A DNA stretch of 64,000 nucleotides from DASQDN01 sp963825845 (GCA_963825845.1 CAWGVL010000048.1:186001-250000), one strand, 5' to 3'; positions 1-9,396 are shown, numbered from the stretch's first letter. The notes: generated by a model not told the origin, from the sequence alone. Numbers and translations: made by a program.

Positions 1-42
1 ATCCATCTTTCCTATCCGTTCCCCTCTTCGTCCTGCTCCACG

Positions 43-1245
43 TTACGCATTTTGGAAATGAAGCGCCTGCTCAAACCGCGGATCGCCTATCGGCATCAAC
101 GCGTGAGCTCGCATCCGATTCCAGAACAACAACCCGAGAGCGCTCAACGGCGCCAGTAAACACGCGATGTCCAACCAGTGCGGAGCAACACCGTGATGGT
201 AGAAGTTCGGCATCACCTGCCAGTAGAAGTCGATGTACTGGATGACCAGGAACCAGATCGCCATCAAAGTCAGCGTTCTCAGGTTTCGCTTGCTCGAACG
301 CAGCACCAGCACCAGGAACGGGAAGATGAAGTGCCCGAACAGCAGCAGCGCGCTCACCCATGCCCACGATCCCTGGAATCGATGCAGGTACCAGATGGTC
401 TCTTCCGGGATATTCGCGTACCAGATCAACAGATACTGCGAGAAAGCGATATACGCCCAGAAAATCGTCAACGCAAACATCCACTTGCCGATGTCGTGAT
501 AGTGCTCGAGATTGACGGTGTTGCGAAGCACACCCTTCTCTCGAAGGGCGACAAGGATCAACAACCAGAGCGCCATGAACGCAAACGCTCCGCCCGCAAA
601 GCAATACAACCCGAAAATCGTCGAATACCAGTGCGGGTCAAGCGACATGCTCCAGTCAAACGACGCCAGCGTGCCGGACAGAACCAGCATCAGCAATCCT
701 GGCGCGGACCAGCGCGAAATCGCATGCATCTGATCGAGGCTCTTCGTTTGGTCCTGTCTCGTGGAGTGCTTATAAATCCGGGTGGCCCATAAACTCCAGA
801 GCAGGAAGTAAATCACCATGCGCCAGGTGAATCCCGAGGGATTCAGATACGCTTGTTTGGCACGCAATAAGCTGTCGTGATCCGCAGCGCCAGGATGCGC
901 CCATTCATAGAGGGTGCCCATCCCCATCAATACCGGAATGCACAACAACAATCCGAGCGGCAGCGTGACAACCATATTCTCGACAATGCGGCGCATCGTA
1001 ACGCTCCACGCCGAGCCCGTCAGGAACATCACCATCAAAAAGAACAATGCGCCAAGCGGAATGAAAATACTGAACAGGAACCCGACAAGGTATGACTGAA
1101 AAAACCGGGCCGGCTCGAGAAAGTAGCCCGCGATCGCTGCGATCCAGCTAATGAGCGCGACAAAAGCGATGCCGTTGCGGCCGCGCGTCCACAGCCCCGG
1201 ATCGATGCGGTAAGAGTCTTCTGCGTGAGTGGCGTGCTGTATCAT
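43..1245 (-). CDS. actF: Alternative complex III quinol-oxidising membrane subunit ActF
   Basis: 400 aa polytopic membrane protein, last gene of the act operon. ActF is an NrfD-like integral subunit of alternative complex III (ACIII), which oxidises menaquinol and passes electrons to cytochrome c or straight to an oxidase. About ten hydrophobic segments run through the whole length, and the loop near residues 195-210 (SFDWSMSLDPHWYS) is typical of the ActC/ActF family. It starts 37 bases after the actE stop, the only clear gap in the operon. There is no strong ribosome binding site, only a GAGAAACGG stretch before the ATG. Downstream, an ATG at bases 6-4 (minus strand) is preceded by AGGAAAG and may start the next gene, which lies outside the window; a cytochrome oxidase subunit is common there. 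Family call is confident; the quinone site is inferred from the family. Confidence 0.93.
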   Translation of the reverse strand: MIQHATHAEDSYRIDPGLWTRGRNGIAFVALISWIAAIAGYFLEPARFFQSYLVGFLFSIFIPLGALFFLMVMFLTGSAWSVTMRRIVENMVVTLPLGLLLCIPVLMGMGTLYEWAHPGAADHDSLLRAKQAYLNPSGFTWRMVIYFLLWSLWATRIYKHSTRQDQTKSLDQMHAISRWSAPGLLMLVLSGTLASFDWSMSLDPHWYSTIFGLYCFAGGAFAFMALWLLILVALREKGVLRNTVNLEHYHDIGKWMFALTIFWAYIAFSQYLLIWYANIPEETIWYLHRFQGSWAWVSALLLFGHFIFPFLVLVLRSSKRNLRTLTLMAIWFLVIQYIDFYWQVMPNFYHHGVAPHWLDIACLLAPLSALGLLFWNRMRAHALMPIGDPRFEQALHFQNA

Positions 1246-1282
1246 CCGTTTCTCAACCAGCGTTTCTTTCGTCAGCTCTCAT

Positions 1283-1891
1283 CTACTTCAAATCCGCCCG
1301 CTTGTCTTCCGGAACATCCGCAACGGTAGCTGTCGATGTGCGCTGCAATGCGCGAACATACGCCACTACCGCCCATCGATCATGGTCGGGAACCTGGAAG
1401 CGGTAAGGCGGCATCGACCGCCGTCCGTTCGTAATTACGTTGAAGATTTCCCCGTCGTTCATGTCTTTGACACGAGCTTCCTGGAGATTCGTCGGGATCC
1501 ACACTGCGCGCTGTCCCACGATTCCACGGCCCTGACCGGTCCGATCGTGACAAGGAGTGCAGTAGGTGTTGAATCGCCGTTGGCCGAGCGCCAGCAGATC
1601 CGCATTCACCTTCAAGGGGTTCCGGCCGACATACATGTTGCTGGCCACTCCGGTCGAGAACGAGTCATCCTCAACCAGCGAACCCACTGCAACCGTACCC
1701 TCGACGGGACGCCGGCTTGCCCGATCATCCCCAAAAATAGGATGCTCTCCATTGAACCTGCGATCACCCTGCGGCTCATAACGACCCTGGTAGTCCATGT
1801 CCGTAAAGATCACGACCGGCGTGTTCTTCGACGCCGAACCTGCGCATCCCGCAAGAACCAGAGTGGCGGCGGTCAAGAGGACCCGCTTCAT
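1283..1891 (-). CDS. actE: Alternative complex III monohaem cytochrome c lipoprotein ActE
   Basis: 202 aa. The N-terminus is a lipoprotein signal with lipobox LAGC at about residues 13-16, so the protein should be anchored on the outer face of the cytoplasmic membrane. One haem-binding CTPCH motif lies near residue 112, with a later methionine in the SMPPYRF stretch as a plausible distal ligand. ActE is the mobile-type cytochrome domain of ACIII that receives electrons from the ActA/ActB arm and hands them to the terminal oxidase. Its start overlaps the actD stop by four bases (ATGA), so translation is probably coupled. Length and position match ActE of other acidobacteria. No oddities seen. 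Confidence 0.92.
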   Translation of the reverse strand: MKRVLLTAATLVLAGCAGSASKNTPVVIFTDMDYQGRYEPQGDRRFNGEHPIFGDDRASRRPVEGTVAVGSLVEDDSFSTGVASNMYVGRNPLKVNADLLALGQRRFNTYCTPCHDRTGQGRGIVGQRAVWIPTNLQEARVKDMNDGEIFNVITNGRRSMPPYRFQVPDHDRWAVVAYVRALQRTSTATVADVPEDKRADLK

Positions 1892-2454
1892 TTCGCAACC
1901 ACCTCCGTCCGCAGGGCGCCCAACTCGTTCAGCAGCCGAGGCGTACGGTCAATGTCGAACTTCGGATCGGATGCCTCTACAACCAGCAGAAAGCGATCGT
2001 CTGTTGCTCGCTCCGAGGCCTGCGTCTGAAAGACGGGATGATAGAAGCGCGGCAGACCGTTCAACGCCAGCATTCCAAATACAGCAGCGAAGGCCGAAAA
2101 CAGGACCGTCAACTCGAACATTGGCGGAATCGAAAACTCCCAGGCAAAAAGAGGCTTACCACCGATCACGAGCGGGTAATCGTAGCCGTTCGTGTACCAG
2201 ACCATAAAGATGGCGTTGACTAGGCCGAATAACCCACCGCCAAACACGATGTAACCGAGAATCGATCGCGGTACTCCGATAGCGTCGTCGATTCCGTGAA
2301 TGGGGAAAGGGCTCAGCGCATCGAGCTTCTTGTATCCGTGATCGTGATGGATTCGGTGTCCCGCCGCGACCAGGTCTTCCGGGCGATCGAACTCCGCAAC
2401 CACTCCATACACGGACTTATCTCTCAATTCAGGCGAATTCGTGCGCACGGACAT
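1888..2454 (-). CDS. actD: Alternative complex III membrane subunit ActD (DUF3341)
   Basis: 188 aa. ActD proteins carry a soluble N-terminal DUF3341 domain followed by two transmembrane helices. Here the soluble part (YGVVAEFDRPEDLVAAGHRI) begins near residue 16, and the two hydrophobic stretches are around residues 65-90 and 105-130. Its role in ACIII is structural, contacting the ActC and ActF membrane subunits. The actC stop and this start share one base (TGATG), and the 3' end overlaps actE by four bases, so it sits inside a tightly coupled operon. The sequence is intact. Confidence 0.91.
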   Translation of the reverse strand: MSVRTNSPELRDKSVYGVVAEFDRPEDLVAAGHRIHHDHGYKKLDALSPFPIHGIDDAIGVPRSILGYIVFGGGLFGLVNAIFMVWYTNGYDYPLVIGGKPLFAWEFSIPPMFELTVLFSAFAAVFGMLALNGLPRFYHPVFQTQASERATDDRFLLVVEASDPKFDIDRTPRLLNELGALRTEVVAK

Positions 2455-3917
2455 CAGTGAGAACCTCCGCGGATCACCGGAGCCATGCCGGGCGTCGGGT
2501 TGTGCGTGTCAGGACCGTGCGCTGTGCCATGAACAGCGTGATGCATCTTCTCATTCGCCATCATGCCCTTCACTTCGCTCACCGCAATCATCGGCAGGAA
2601 CCGGACGAAGAACAGGAACAGCGTCAGGAATAAGCCAAACGTTCCGAGAAAGGTCAGGATATCGACCCAGGTTGGAGTGAAGTAACCCCAGCTCGATGGC
2701 AGGAAGTCGCGGTGCAGTGACGTCGCGATAATCACGAACCGTTCGAACCACATGCCGATATTCACGAAAATCGACAGCACGAACATGAACGGCACGCTCG
2801 TCCGGAGTTTCTTGAACCAGAAGAATTGAGGCGAAATCACGTTGCAGCTGATCATCGTCCAGTACGCCCACGCATACGGACCGAAGGCCCGATTGATAAA
2901 GACGAACCGCTCATACGGGTTGCCGCTGTACCAGGCGATGAAGAACTCGGTCGCATACGCATACCCGACGATCGTGCCCGTCGCGAGCATGATCTTGTTC
3001 ATGTTCTCGAGGTGCTTGATCGTAACGAGGTGCTCGATCTGGAACGCCCAGCGCGCGATCACCATAAGCGTCACAACCATCGCGAACCCGGAGAAGATAG
3101 CGCCCGCAACAAAATACGGCGGGAAGATCGTGGTATGCCAGCCGGGAAGAACCGAAGTGGCGAAGTCGAACGAAACGACGGAGTGCACCGACAGCACCAG
3201 CGGAGTCGAAACGCCCGCCAAAATCAGGTACGCCATTTCGTAGTTGCGCCAGTGCCTGGCCGACCCGCGCCAGCCTAAGCTCAATGCGCCGTAAATCTTC
3301 TGCGCCAGCCCCTTCGCGCGATCACGCATCGTCGCAAGATCGGGAATCAGGCCGACATACCAGAACAGCGCGGAAACAGTTGCGTACGTCGACACGGCGA
3401 ACACGTCCCAAACTAGCGGGCTACGGAAGTTCGGCCACACCATCAGATGCGTATTCGGCAGGGGAAGCAGCCAGTACGCGGCGCGCCACGGACGACCCGT
3501 ATGGAACAGCGGATAAATCAAAGCGCAGGCAACAGCAAACAGCGTCATCGCTTCCGCAAAGCGGTTAATGGATGTACGCCATTTTTGACGGAATAGGAAC
3601 AGAATGGCCGAGATCAGTGTACCGGCGTGACCAATACCGATCCAGAAAACGAAGTTCGTGATGTCCCACGCCCAGCCGACCGGCTGGTTGTTGCCCCACA
3701 CACCTATGCCGGTAAAGACAAGGTAACCGAGCATCGCGAAGAGGATCATCGTAATGCCGCCCGTCACGGCCAAGGCCATGTACCACTGGACCGGAACTTT
3801 TCGATTGATGCCCTCTACGATCTGCGCGACATCGTTGGTGACCTGATGCAGGGAAGGATCGCCTTCCACCAGCACCGGCGATATATGCGGATCTTTGAGT
3901 ACGGCTAAATCAGCCAC
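2454..3917 (-). CDS. actC: Alternative complex III NrfD-like membrane subunit ActC
   Basis: 487 aa NrfD-family membrane protein of ACIII. ActC has the quinone-binding role in the complex and contacts the ActB iron-sulphur subunit. About ten transmembrane segments can be seen between residues 48 and 455; the flanking tails are soluble, and the C-terminal tail is histidine rich (about residues 458-475). The chosen start is GTG, which overlaps the actB stop by eight bases and has a strong GGAGGA ribosome binding site six bases upstream. The downstream junction with actD is a one-base TGATG overlap. The sequence is intact. Function is assigned from family and gene order; I did not identify individual quinone ligands. 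Confidence 0.93.
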   Translation of the reverse strand: MADLAVLKDPHISPVLVEGDPSLHQVTNDVAQIVEGINRKVPVQWYMALAVTGGITMILFAMLGYLVFTGIGVWGNNQPVGWAWDITNFVFWIGIGHAGTLISAILFLFRQKWRTSINRFAEAMTLFAVACALIYPLFHTGRPWRAAYWLLPLPNTHLMVWPNFRSPLVWDVFAVSTYATVSALFWYVGLIPDLATMRDRAKGLAQKIYGALSLGWRGSARHWRNYEMAYLILAGVSTPLVLSVHSVVSFDFATSVLPGWHTTIFPPYFVAGAIFSGFAMVVTLMVIARWAFQIEHLVTIKHLENMNKIMLATGTIVGYAYATEFFIAWYSGNPYERFVFINRAFGPYAWAYWTMISCNVISPQFFWFKKLRTSVPFMFVLSIFVNIGMWFERFVIIATSLHRDFLPSSWGYFTPTWVDILTFLGTFGLFLTLFLFFVRFLPMIAVSEVKGMMANEKMHHAVHGTAHGPDTHNPTPGMAPVIRGGSH

Positions 3918-6873
3918 GGTGTTCCTCCACGGCGTTCACTGGCTGCAATTCCGGGTTCGGATTGCGCAGCTTCGCCAGGTAAGTCGTACGAGGTTTCGTG
4001 TTCAACTCAGCGAGCATTCCGTAATTTCGCGGCGATACCTTCATCTTTGCCACCGCGCTGTCCAGATCGTTCACATTTCCGAAGACAATGCATTCAGCAG
4101 GACAGGCTTGAGCGCATGCCGTAGTCACATCGCCGTCCTTCAGCCACCGGCGATTTTCCGTCTTTGCCTGAATTTTCGCGTTCTGGATTCGCTGCACGCA
4201 ATAGGTGCACTTTTCCATTACGCCGCGCATCCGGACCGTCACCTCGGGGTTGTAGACCATCTTGGTGACTTCCTCTTCGTTCTTGTGCCAGTTCAGGAAG
4301 TTGAAGCGGCGTACTTTATACGGACAGTTATTCGAGCAGTACCGGGTGCCGACGCAGCGGTTGTACACCATGTCATTCAAGCCCTCAGGACTGTGAACGG
4401 TGGCCGCAACGGGACAGACGTTCTCACATGGAGCCGTCTCGCACTGCATGCACGGGACAGGAGCCGTCACCGCCATCGGCTCATCGACAGAGCCCGTATA
4501 GTAGCGGTCGAGGCGAATCCAGTGCATTTCACGACCGCGCGCCACCTGCTCCTTGCCGACAACTCCTATGTTGTTCTCGGCCACGCAAGCGACCATGCAG
4601 GCGTTGCATCCGATGCAGGCGTTGAGGTCGATCGCCATCGCCCACTGCTGGCCCTTGGAGTAGTCGTAATCTCCATACAGCGACTTGAGCGGCGGATGCT
4701 CCACCATCTCATTCGCAAAGTTCGGCTCTTTCTTGAATTCTTCGAGCGTCCCCTCGCGAACGATGGGACGGGAAGCCTCAGGCTGAAAGCTGACGAGCTT
4801 AGGCTCTTCCTGATAATCGAATTCCTGCGTTCGCGCCAGCGGGTACGTCCGTCCGGCTTTGGTAACGTTGAACCCGGTCCCGTAGCCAAACGAATCCGAC
4901 GTCCGGATCTTGTACGCGTTGAAACCAGTTCCCTGCCCGACGAATCCGACCTTCGTGCGCCCATACCCGACGGCCGCGACGATCGTGTCGTCTGCCTGAC
5001 CCGGCTGAACGATAACCGCAGCTTCAACCTTGCGGCCATTCTTCTCGATCGAGATCACGTCGCCCAAGCCGACACCGATCTTCTTCGCCGTCGCAGGACT
5101 CAGCAAGGCTGCGTTGTCCCACGTAAGCTTGGTGATGGGGTCCGGAGCTTCCTGCAGCCATCCGTTGTTCGCGTAGCGTCCGTCGAACACCGACCAGCTC
5201 GGAACGAAAATAACTTCAAAACCACTCGCCGCCGCAGGTGCAGGAGAGCTCGTATAGAAGGTGGGAGCTGCCGATGTTGGTGCGGTCGAGGGGAGAAGGC
5301 CATCATGCAGCGCTTTCCGCCAGGCCTTCTCACCTCCGGCCAAAGTCGGGAGCCAGTGGTTGCGCACGATGTCGTACGCCTTCTGGTCCTTATATCCGCT
5401 GATAACCGCAACGACTTCCGACGCGGTCTTGCCGCCATAAAGAGGCTGAATCGTAGGCTGCTGGATACTCGCAGTTCCATCGGGAGCCACGGCATCGCCC
5501 CAGCTCTCGAGATAATGCGCCGCCGGAATCACCCACTTCGAAACCGCCGCCGTTTCGTCCGCATCCTGCGCCAGATAAATCGTGTTCGCGACCTTCTTCA
5601 GGTTCGCTTCAAATTCGAGATCCGCGGGAGCTGTGAACACCGGGTTCCAGCCGACAATCACCAGCGTGTTCACCTGACCGCCGGCCATCTCTCCGGCTAG
5701 TTCCTTGATTGCGTCGATCTGCGGCCGGGTCTGCTCCGAGAGCGGCTTCAGATAACTCACTACCGGCCCCACGTTGCCAAGGGCCTGATTGATCTGGTGA
5801 ACGATCTGGTGAACAGCCGCCGGCTGCCTCGGACCCGCCACAACCACGGACTTGCCGCGATTCGCAGCCAAATCCTTCGCGATCGCATTAAGAGCCTTAT
5901 CTGCCGTACTGCTGCCCTGCCCCACGACCTTCAAGGGATTCGCCTGCGACTGAATCGCGTTCAACAGCGACGTAGCGAATGCGCCAATTTCCGATGCCTT
6001 CAGACGAAACCTGTGGTCGGCCGCGGCGCCGGTTGCCGAGAACTGCGGCTCCACCGCATATAACCGGTTCATCACCGGAGCATCGTCCTTAAGCTTGCGT
6101 CCCCCGCGAACGAACTCTTTCACCGGCAAAACCGTTGTCGAATCAAGTCCGAGGAAATCGCTGTCGAGCGCAACCACAACCGCTGCTTTATCGAAGGAGA
6201 TCCGCGGCGTTACCGGTTGAGCCGTAGCAACTGTGTGTACCGAGCTGTATTCCACCCACTTCGCGCCGGGGAAACGAGTGGACGCGTGCCGCTTCACCGC
6301 AGCGAACGAGGGCGAGTTAATGGGCTCACTCAAAAAGCGGAGTCCCGCCCCGTTGCCTAGCGAACCTTGCAGATTCCGGGCGAAGCTGACGAACTCCTCC
6401 CATTTCGACTCTTTGCCGTCCGCACGCACCGGAACAACGCGGGAGGAATCATAAAGCGAGAGAACGGAGGCTTGATGATATCCGCGCGTCGCTCCGAGGC
6501 TCCAAGGATGCGCAGCATTCCCCTCGATCTTCGTGGGACGACCCTCGTTCGTCTTGACCGTCAAGCCCATGGCTTCGCCGCCAAGAGACATCACGGTGTT
6601 GTAGTAGAGGGGCTTACCGTGGACGAAGTTTTCGACGCCCTTCGAAAAAGGCAGGATGTGTTCGACGGGACGGCGGCATGCTGTCAGACCGCCGAGCGCA
6701 AACGACGCGCCCATCAGCTTCAGAATGTTGCGCCGGGATGGCTCGTCGAGCATCTCCGCCGATTGCGACGGAAACTCCCGGTTCAGCCATTCCTGGAATT
6801 CGGGCGTTTGGTAGTACTGGTCCAGGCTGCGCCAGTATTTCTTACCGGTCAGCTTCTTTGTGATCTGGATCAT
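3910..6873 (-). CDS. actB: Alternative complex III iron-sulphur / molybdopterin-like subunit ActB
   Basis: 987 aa from the ATG at 6873, which forms an ATGA overlap with the actA stop; a TTG 18 bases upstream (end 6891) is a less likely start. A Tat-like signal (SRRNILKLMGASFALGG, then LTAC) sits near residue 55, so the protein is exported folded. The large middle part resembles a molybdopterin oxidoreductase but in ActB proteins carries no cofactor. The C-terminal third is an NrfC-like ferredoxin part with cysteine groups CIGCNACMVAC, CMQCETAPCENVCPV, CVGTRYCSNNCPY, CTYCVQRI and CAQACPAEC, enough for the usual three 4Fe-4S and one 3Fe-4S clusters. It carries electrons from the quinol site to the haems. 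The sequence is intact despite its length. Confidence 0.94.
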   Translation of the reverse strand: MIQITKKLTGKKYWRSLDQYYQTPEFQEWLNREFPSQSAEMLDEPSRRNILKLMGASFALGGLTACRRPVEHILPFSKGVENFVHGKPLYYNTVMSLGGEAMGLTVKTNEGRPTKIEGNAAHPWSLGATRGYHQASVLSLYDSSRVVPVRADGKESKWEEFVSFARNLQGSLGNGAGLRFLSEPINSPSFAAVKRHASTRFPGAKWVEYSSVHTVATAQPVTPRISFDKAAVVVALDSDFLGLDSTTVLPVKEFVRGGRKLKDDAPVMNRLYAVEPQFSATGAAADHRFRLKASEIGAFATSLLNAIQSQANPLKVVGQGSSTADKALNAIAKDLAANRGKSVVVAGPRQPAAVHQIVHQINQALGNVGPVVSYLKPLSEQTRPQIDAIKELAGEMAGGQVNTLVIVGWNPVFTAPADLEFEANLKKVANTIYLAQDADETAAVSKWVIPAAHYLESWGDAVAPDGTASIQQPTIQPLYGGKTASEVVAVISGYKDQKAYDIVRNHWLPTLAGGEKAWRKALHDGLLPSTAPTSAAPTFYTSSPAPAAASGFEVIFVPSWSVFDGRYANNGWLQEAPDPITKLTWDNAALLSPATAKKIGVGLGDVISIEKNGRKVEAAVIVQPGQADDTIVAAVGYGRTKVGFVGQGTGFNAYKIRTSDSFGYGTGFNVTKAGRTYPLARTQEFDYQEEPKLVSFQPEASRPIVREGTLEEFKKEPNFANEMVEHPPLKSLYGDYDYSKGQQWAMAIDLNACIGCNACMVACVAENNIGVVGKEQVARGREMHWIRLDRYYTGSVDEPMAVTAPVPCMQCETAPCENVCPVAATVHSPEGLNDMVYNRCVGTRYCSNNCPYKVRRFNFLNWHKNEEEVTKMVYNPEVTVRMRGVMEKCTYCVQRIQNAKIQAKTENRRWLKDGDVTTACAQACPAECIVFGNVNDLDSAVAKMKVSPRNYGMLAELNTKPRTTYLAKLRNPNPELQPVNAVEEHRG

Positions 6874-7517
6874 CGATGACAACCTGAGCAATGCTCCGGC
6901 GGATTGATACCGCGCTCTTTGATAAGTTCTCGGCCAATTTCCGCCGGGTCGCGATCCGGCTTCCAGGCCAAATTCGTGACCTGATCGACAGGCCGGATAT
7001 TCGGAGCCGGATTTCTGTGGCAGTCAAGACAAAACGCCATATTCAGCGGCTCTACTTGCTTCACTTCCACCATCTGATCGACCCGGCCGTGGCAGCTTAC
7101 ACAGCTCACACCGGCGGTCACGTGGGCCTGATGGTTGAAGAACACGAAATCGGCGACCCGGTGAACACGTACCCACTCGACGGGTTTGCCGGTCGTGAAG
7201 CTCTCCCGGACTTTTTCGAGTCGGGGGCTATTCGGCTTCACCCGCGTGTGACAGTTCATGCAGGTCTCGGTCGGAGGTACCGCCGCATGCGGCGCCTTGT
7301 CTACGGTGAAGTGGCAGTAGTAGCAATCCATGCCGAGGTCGCCCGCATGCAGTTTGTGACTGTAGGGCACAGGCTGCGTCGGCTGATAGCCGGTCATGAT
7401 TACTGTAGGGTAGCCTACATACATCGCCAAAGCTCCGCCGCCCACAGCAACAGCGGCCGCGGCCAAGGCCCCGATTCTGACGAATTTATCGGTCGATTTC
7501 GGAAAGATTAGAGCCAT
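6870..7517 (-). CDS. actA: Alternative complex III pentahaem cytochrome c ActA
   Basis: 215 aa, first gene of the act operon. Five CXXCH motifs are visible in order: CYYCH, CMNCH, CVSCH, CLDCH and CSGCH, matching the pentahaem ActA of ACIII. One N-terminal hydrophobic helix (about residues 14-35) acts as signal anchor, placing the haem domain outside the cytoplasmic membrane. In the complex it takes electrons from the ActB clusters and passes them to ActE. It is transcribed divergently from a sensor histidine kinase whose GTG start is 95 bases away. A 14-base palindrome lies 6-19 bases upstream of its ATG and may affect translation or bind a regulator. Confidence 0.95.
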   Translation of the reverse strand: MALIFPKSTDKFVRIGALAAAAVAVGGGALAMYVGYPTVIMTGYQPTQPVPYSHKLHAGDLGMDCYYCHFTVDKAPHAAVPPTETCMNCHTRVKPNSPRLEKVRESFTTGKPVEWVRVHRVADFVFFNHQAHVTAGVSCVSCHGRVDQMVEVKQVEPLNMAFCLDCHRNPAPNIRPVDQVTNLAWKPDRDPAEIGRELIKERGINPPEHCSGCHR

Positions 7518-7522
7518 TGAAC

Positions 7523-7536
7523 GTTCCGAACGGAAC
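7523..7536. promoter_or_regulatory. Palindrome at the actA start (possible operator or hairpin)
   Basis: The 14 bases GTTCCGAACGGAAC form a perfect inverted repeat with six-base arms and an AA centre. It occupies the place where the ribosome binding site of actA would be, 6-19 bases before the ATG, in the short gap between actA and the divergent kinase. It could be an operator or a hairpin that hides the translation start. Only the symmetry is seen; the role is inference. Confidence 0.35.
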
Positions 7537-7611
7537 TTCTACTTGTGTATCACATAGGTACAGGATTACGCAATAGCAACAAGAATTCTTGTTTCGCGAG
7601 AAGCCCCTTGC

Positions 7612-9000
7612 GTGCGCCATACTCATGATTTGAGGGCTGATTACACACCGACGAACGGTCTTGGCCGGACCTTCGACAACCTTCACATTCGGCCGAAGCT
7701 GATCGTCTTACACAACCTTTTCTTCTTCTTATTGGGTATTTCGGTCTATTTCGCCGTGATCCCGCCGTTTGAGCGCCGTGTCGCCACCGCCAAGACGATC
7801 GAAATCAGCCTGATCACCGAAATCCTCGCGACCGACCGGCCGCTTCTTCGCTTACCGAAGATCGCCAGCTACGACTATCGCGAAGGCACGCTGGAACAGA
7901 TCAACCCTCCACCGGACGTCCGAGCCTGGCTCGATGCGCATCCGGGCGAAGTGTGGCAGAATACGCCGGCAAGTGACCTGATTTATCGGAAAGACACCAA
8001 AACCGGGCTTTACCGACGCATAACTTTGCCGAATCTCGTTTACGACGAAGTTGTCGAACGCGCCAAAGTCACGCTCCTGTTAGTAATGGCGGCCCTGTAT
8101 GCACTCGCCGTCGCAACACTGGAGTTCGTGATCATGCCCAGGTATGTCTACGGGCCGATACAACTTATGCTTTCGGCCGACGAGGCTACCCGCCGCGGCG
8201 ACCGCCAGCATGAACTCATCGACGCCCGGCACATCACCGAAGACGAAATCGGGCAGATCATGCAGTCTCGAAACCAGACAGTGACACAGCTCAGGCAGGC
8301 GCTCGATCACCTCGAAGCGCAGGACCGGCTGGCAAGCCTCGGCTTACTCAGCGCCAGCGTCGCGCATGAGATGAATACGCCGCTTGCGGTCCTGCATGGA
8401 TCCATCGAAAAGCTACTCGAAACCGTCCCCGATCCGAACGCGCAGGAACGCCTGCGACGCATCCTCCGCGTAACAGAACGGCTGCGCAAGATAAGCGATA
8501 GCCTGGTTGATTTCGCCCGTGTCCGAAAGCAAACGATGGAGCCCGTCGCAGTCAAGGCCATCGTTGACGAAGCGTGGCATCTCGTGGGTATCGATGAGAA
8601 AGCCGGCCAGGTCAAATTCGCATCGGACATCCGCGATGACGAAAAAGTGGTTGGGAATCCCGATAAACTCGTCCAGGTCTTCGTAAACCTCTTCAGGAAT
8701 GCTCTGATTGCAATCGAAGGCGGTGGGCATATCTGGACCCACGCGCGCAGGTACGGGAGGAACGGAAAACCCTGGGTCTGCATAACCGTGGAAGACGATG
8801 GTCCCGGAATCCCCGAGGACGTACTCCCGGATATCTTTGATGTTTTTGTTTCCAGCCGCTTGGATGCGAAAGGGACCGGCCTCGGGTTAACGGTCGCCCA
8901 AGGTATCGTCCAGCAGCACGGGGGGAGCATTCACGCAGGGAATCGGCAGGGCCGGGGAGCCCGTTTGGAGGTGGTCTTACCCGGTGCGTTGGAGGGGTGA
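7612..9000 (+). CDS. Membrane sensor histidine kinase (orphan)
   Basis: 462 aa. It starts at a GTG because no ATG lies near the N-terminus, and there is no clear ribosome binding site. Two transmembrane helices (about residues 30-50 and 153-173) flank a periplasmic sensor region of about 100 residues. A HAMP-like linker and coiled coil follow, then the H box SVAHEMNTPLAVL with phosphoacceptor His252. The ATPase domain has an N box (N363), a G1 box DDGPGIPED and a G2 box GTGLGLTV. It should autophosphorylate in response to an envelope or redox cue and signal to a response regulator. No regulator gene is adjacent, so it is an orphan by position. Being divergent from actA with a 95-base gap suggests, but does not prove, a link to respiratory control. 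The sequence is intact. Confidence 0.9.
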   Translation: MRHTHDLRADYTPTNGLGRTFDNLHIRPKLIVLHNLFFFLLGISVYFAVIPPFERRVATAKTIEISLITEILATDRPLLRLPKIASYDYREGTLEQINPPPDVRAWLDAHPGEVWQNTPASDLIYRKDTKTGLYRRITLPNLVYDEVVERAKVTLLLVMAALYALAVATLEFVIMPRYVYGPIQLMLSADEATRRGDRQHELIDARHITEDEIGQIMQSRNQTVTQLRQALDHLEAQDRLASLGLLSASVAHEMNTPLAVLHGSIEKLLETVPDPNAQERLRRILRVTERLRKISDSLVDFARVRKQTMEPVAVKAIVDEAWHLVGIDEKAGQVKFASDIRDDEKVVGNPDKLVQVFVNLFRNALIAIEGGGHIWTHARRYGRNGKPWVCITVEDDGPGIPEDVLPDIFDVFVSSRLDAKGTGLGLTVAQGIVQQHGGSIHAGNRQGRGARLEVVLPGALEG

Positions 9001-9396
9001 CTATTACAGTCCGGTGAGTACTTGCGCTCTATGGCATCTCCCGGCTCTCGCGGCTACTATCGGACAAGTGACCGCGAAGTCCGACCGCCGCATCGCACCC
9101 GCGATCGTGCAACAGGCCAGACTTCGCTGTCATATTACTAAGCGCGCTTGCCTATCAGGTAACTGGCCAGTCTCAGATATCGTTACCCGCGTACTTCGGC
9201 GAGCGCGACCTCACAGGCAAGATCGTCACGCTAATGACACGAAGAATCGATCCCTCATCGGGAGATCTCAGCAACGGGCGTTGTACGTCAACGTGGTCCG
9301 GAGAGCAAACGCTCGAGCAGCTTTGAAGTAGTGCTCGGTCCGGGAGAAACTGGTCGAATTGGGCAGTTATCCATGCGTACAATGTGAGATCCCGCG
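9001..9396. other. Intergenic region with a possible gene remnant
   Basis: No complete gene. On the plus strand, one frame from about 9070 to 9327 is open and protein-like: a hydrophobic stretch (AVILLSALAYQVTG), then YFGERDLTGKIVTL and SSGDLSNG, ending in a stop. It has no start codon in frame and I do not recognise the family. It may be the tail of a small secreted protein gene whose 5' end has decayed or is frameshifted. No terminator was found for the upstream kinase. Confidence 0.3.

Noticed and set aside
3895..5700. A 601-codon open frame opposite actB
   Set aside because: It is antisense to a complete gene, has no domain and arises from the high GC content and codon bias of actB.
8984..9331. 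A 115-codon gene after the sensor kinase
   Set aside because: Arg/Cys-rich shadow frame; another frame of the same stretch is more protein-like but lacks a start.
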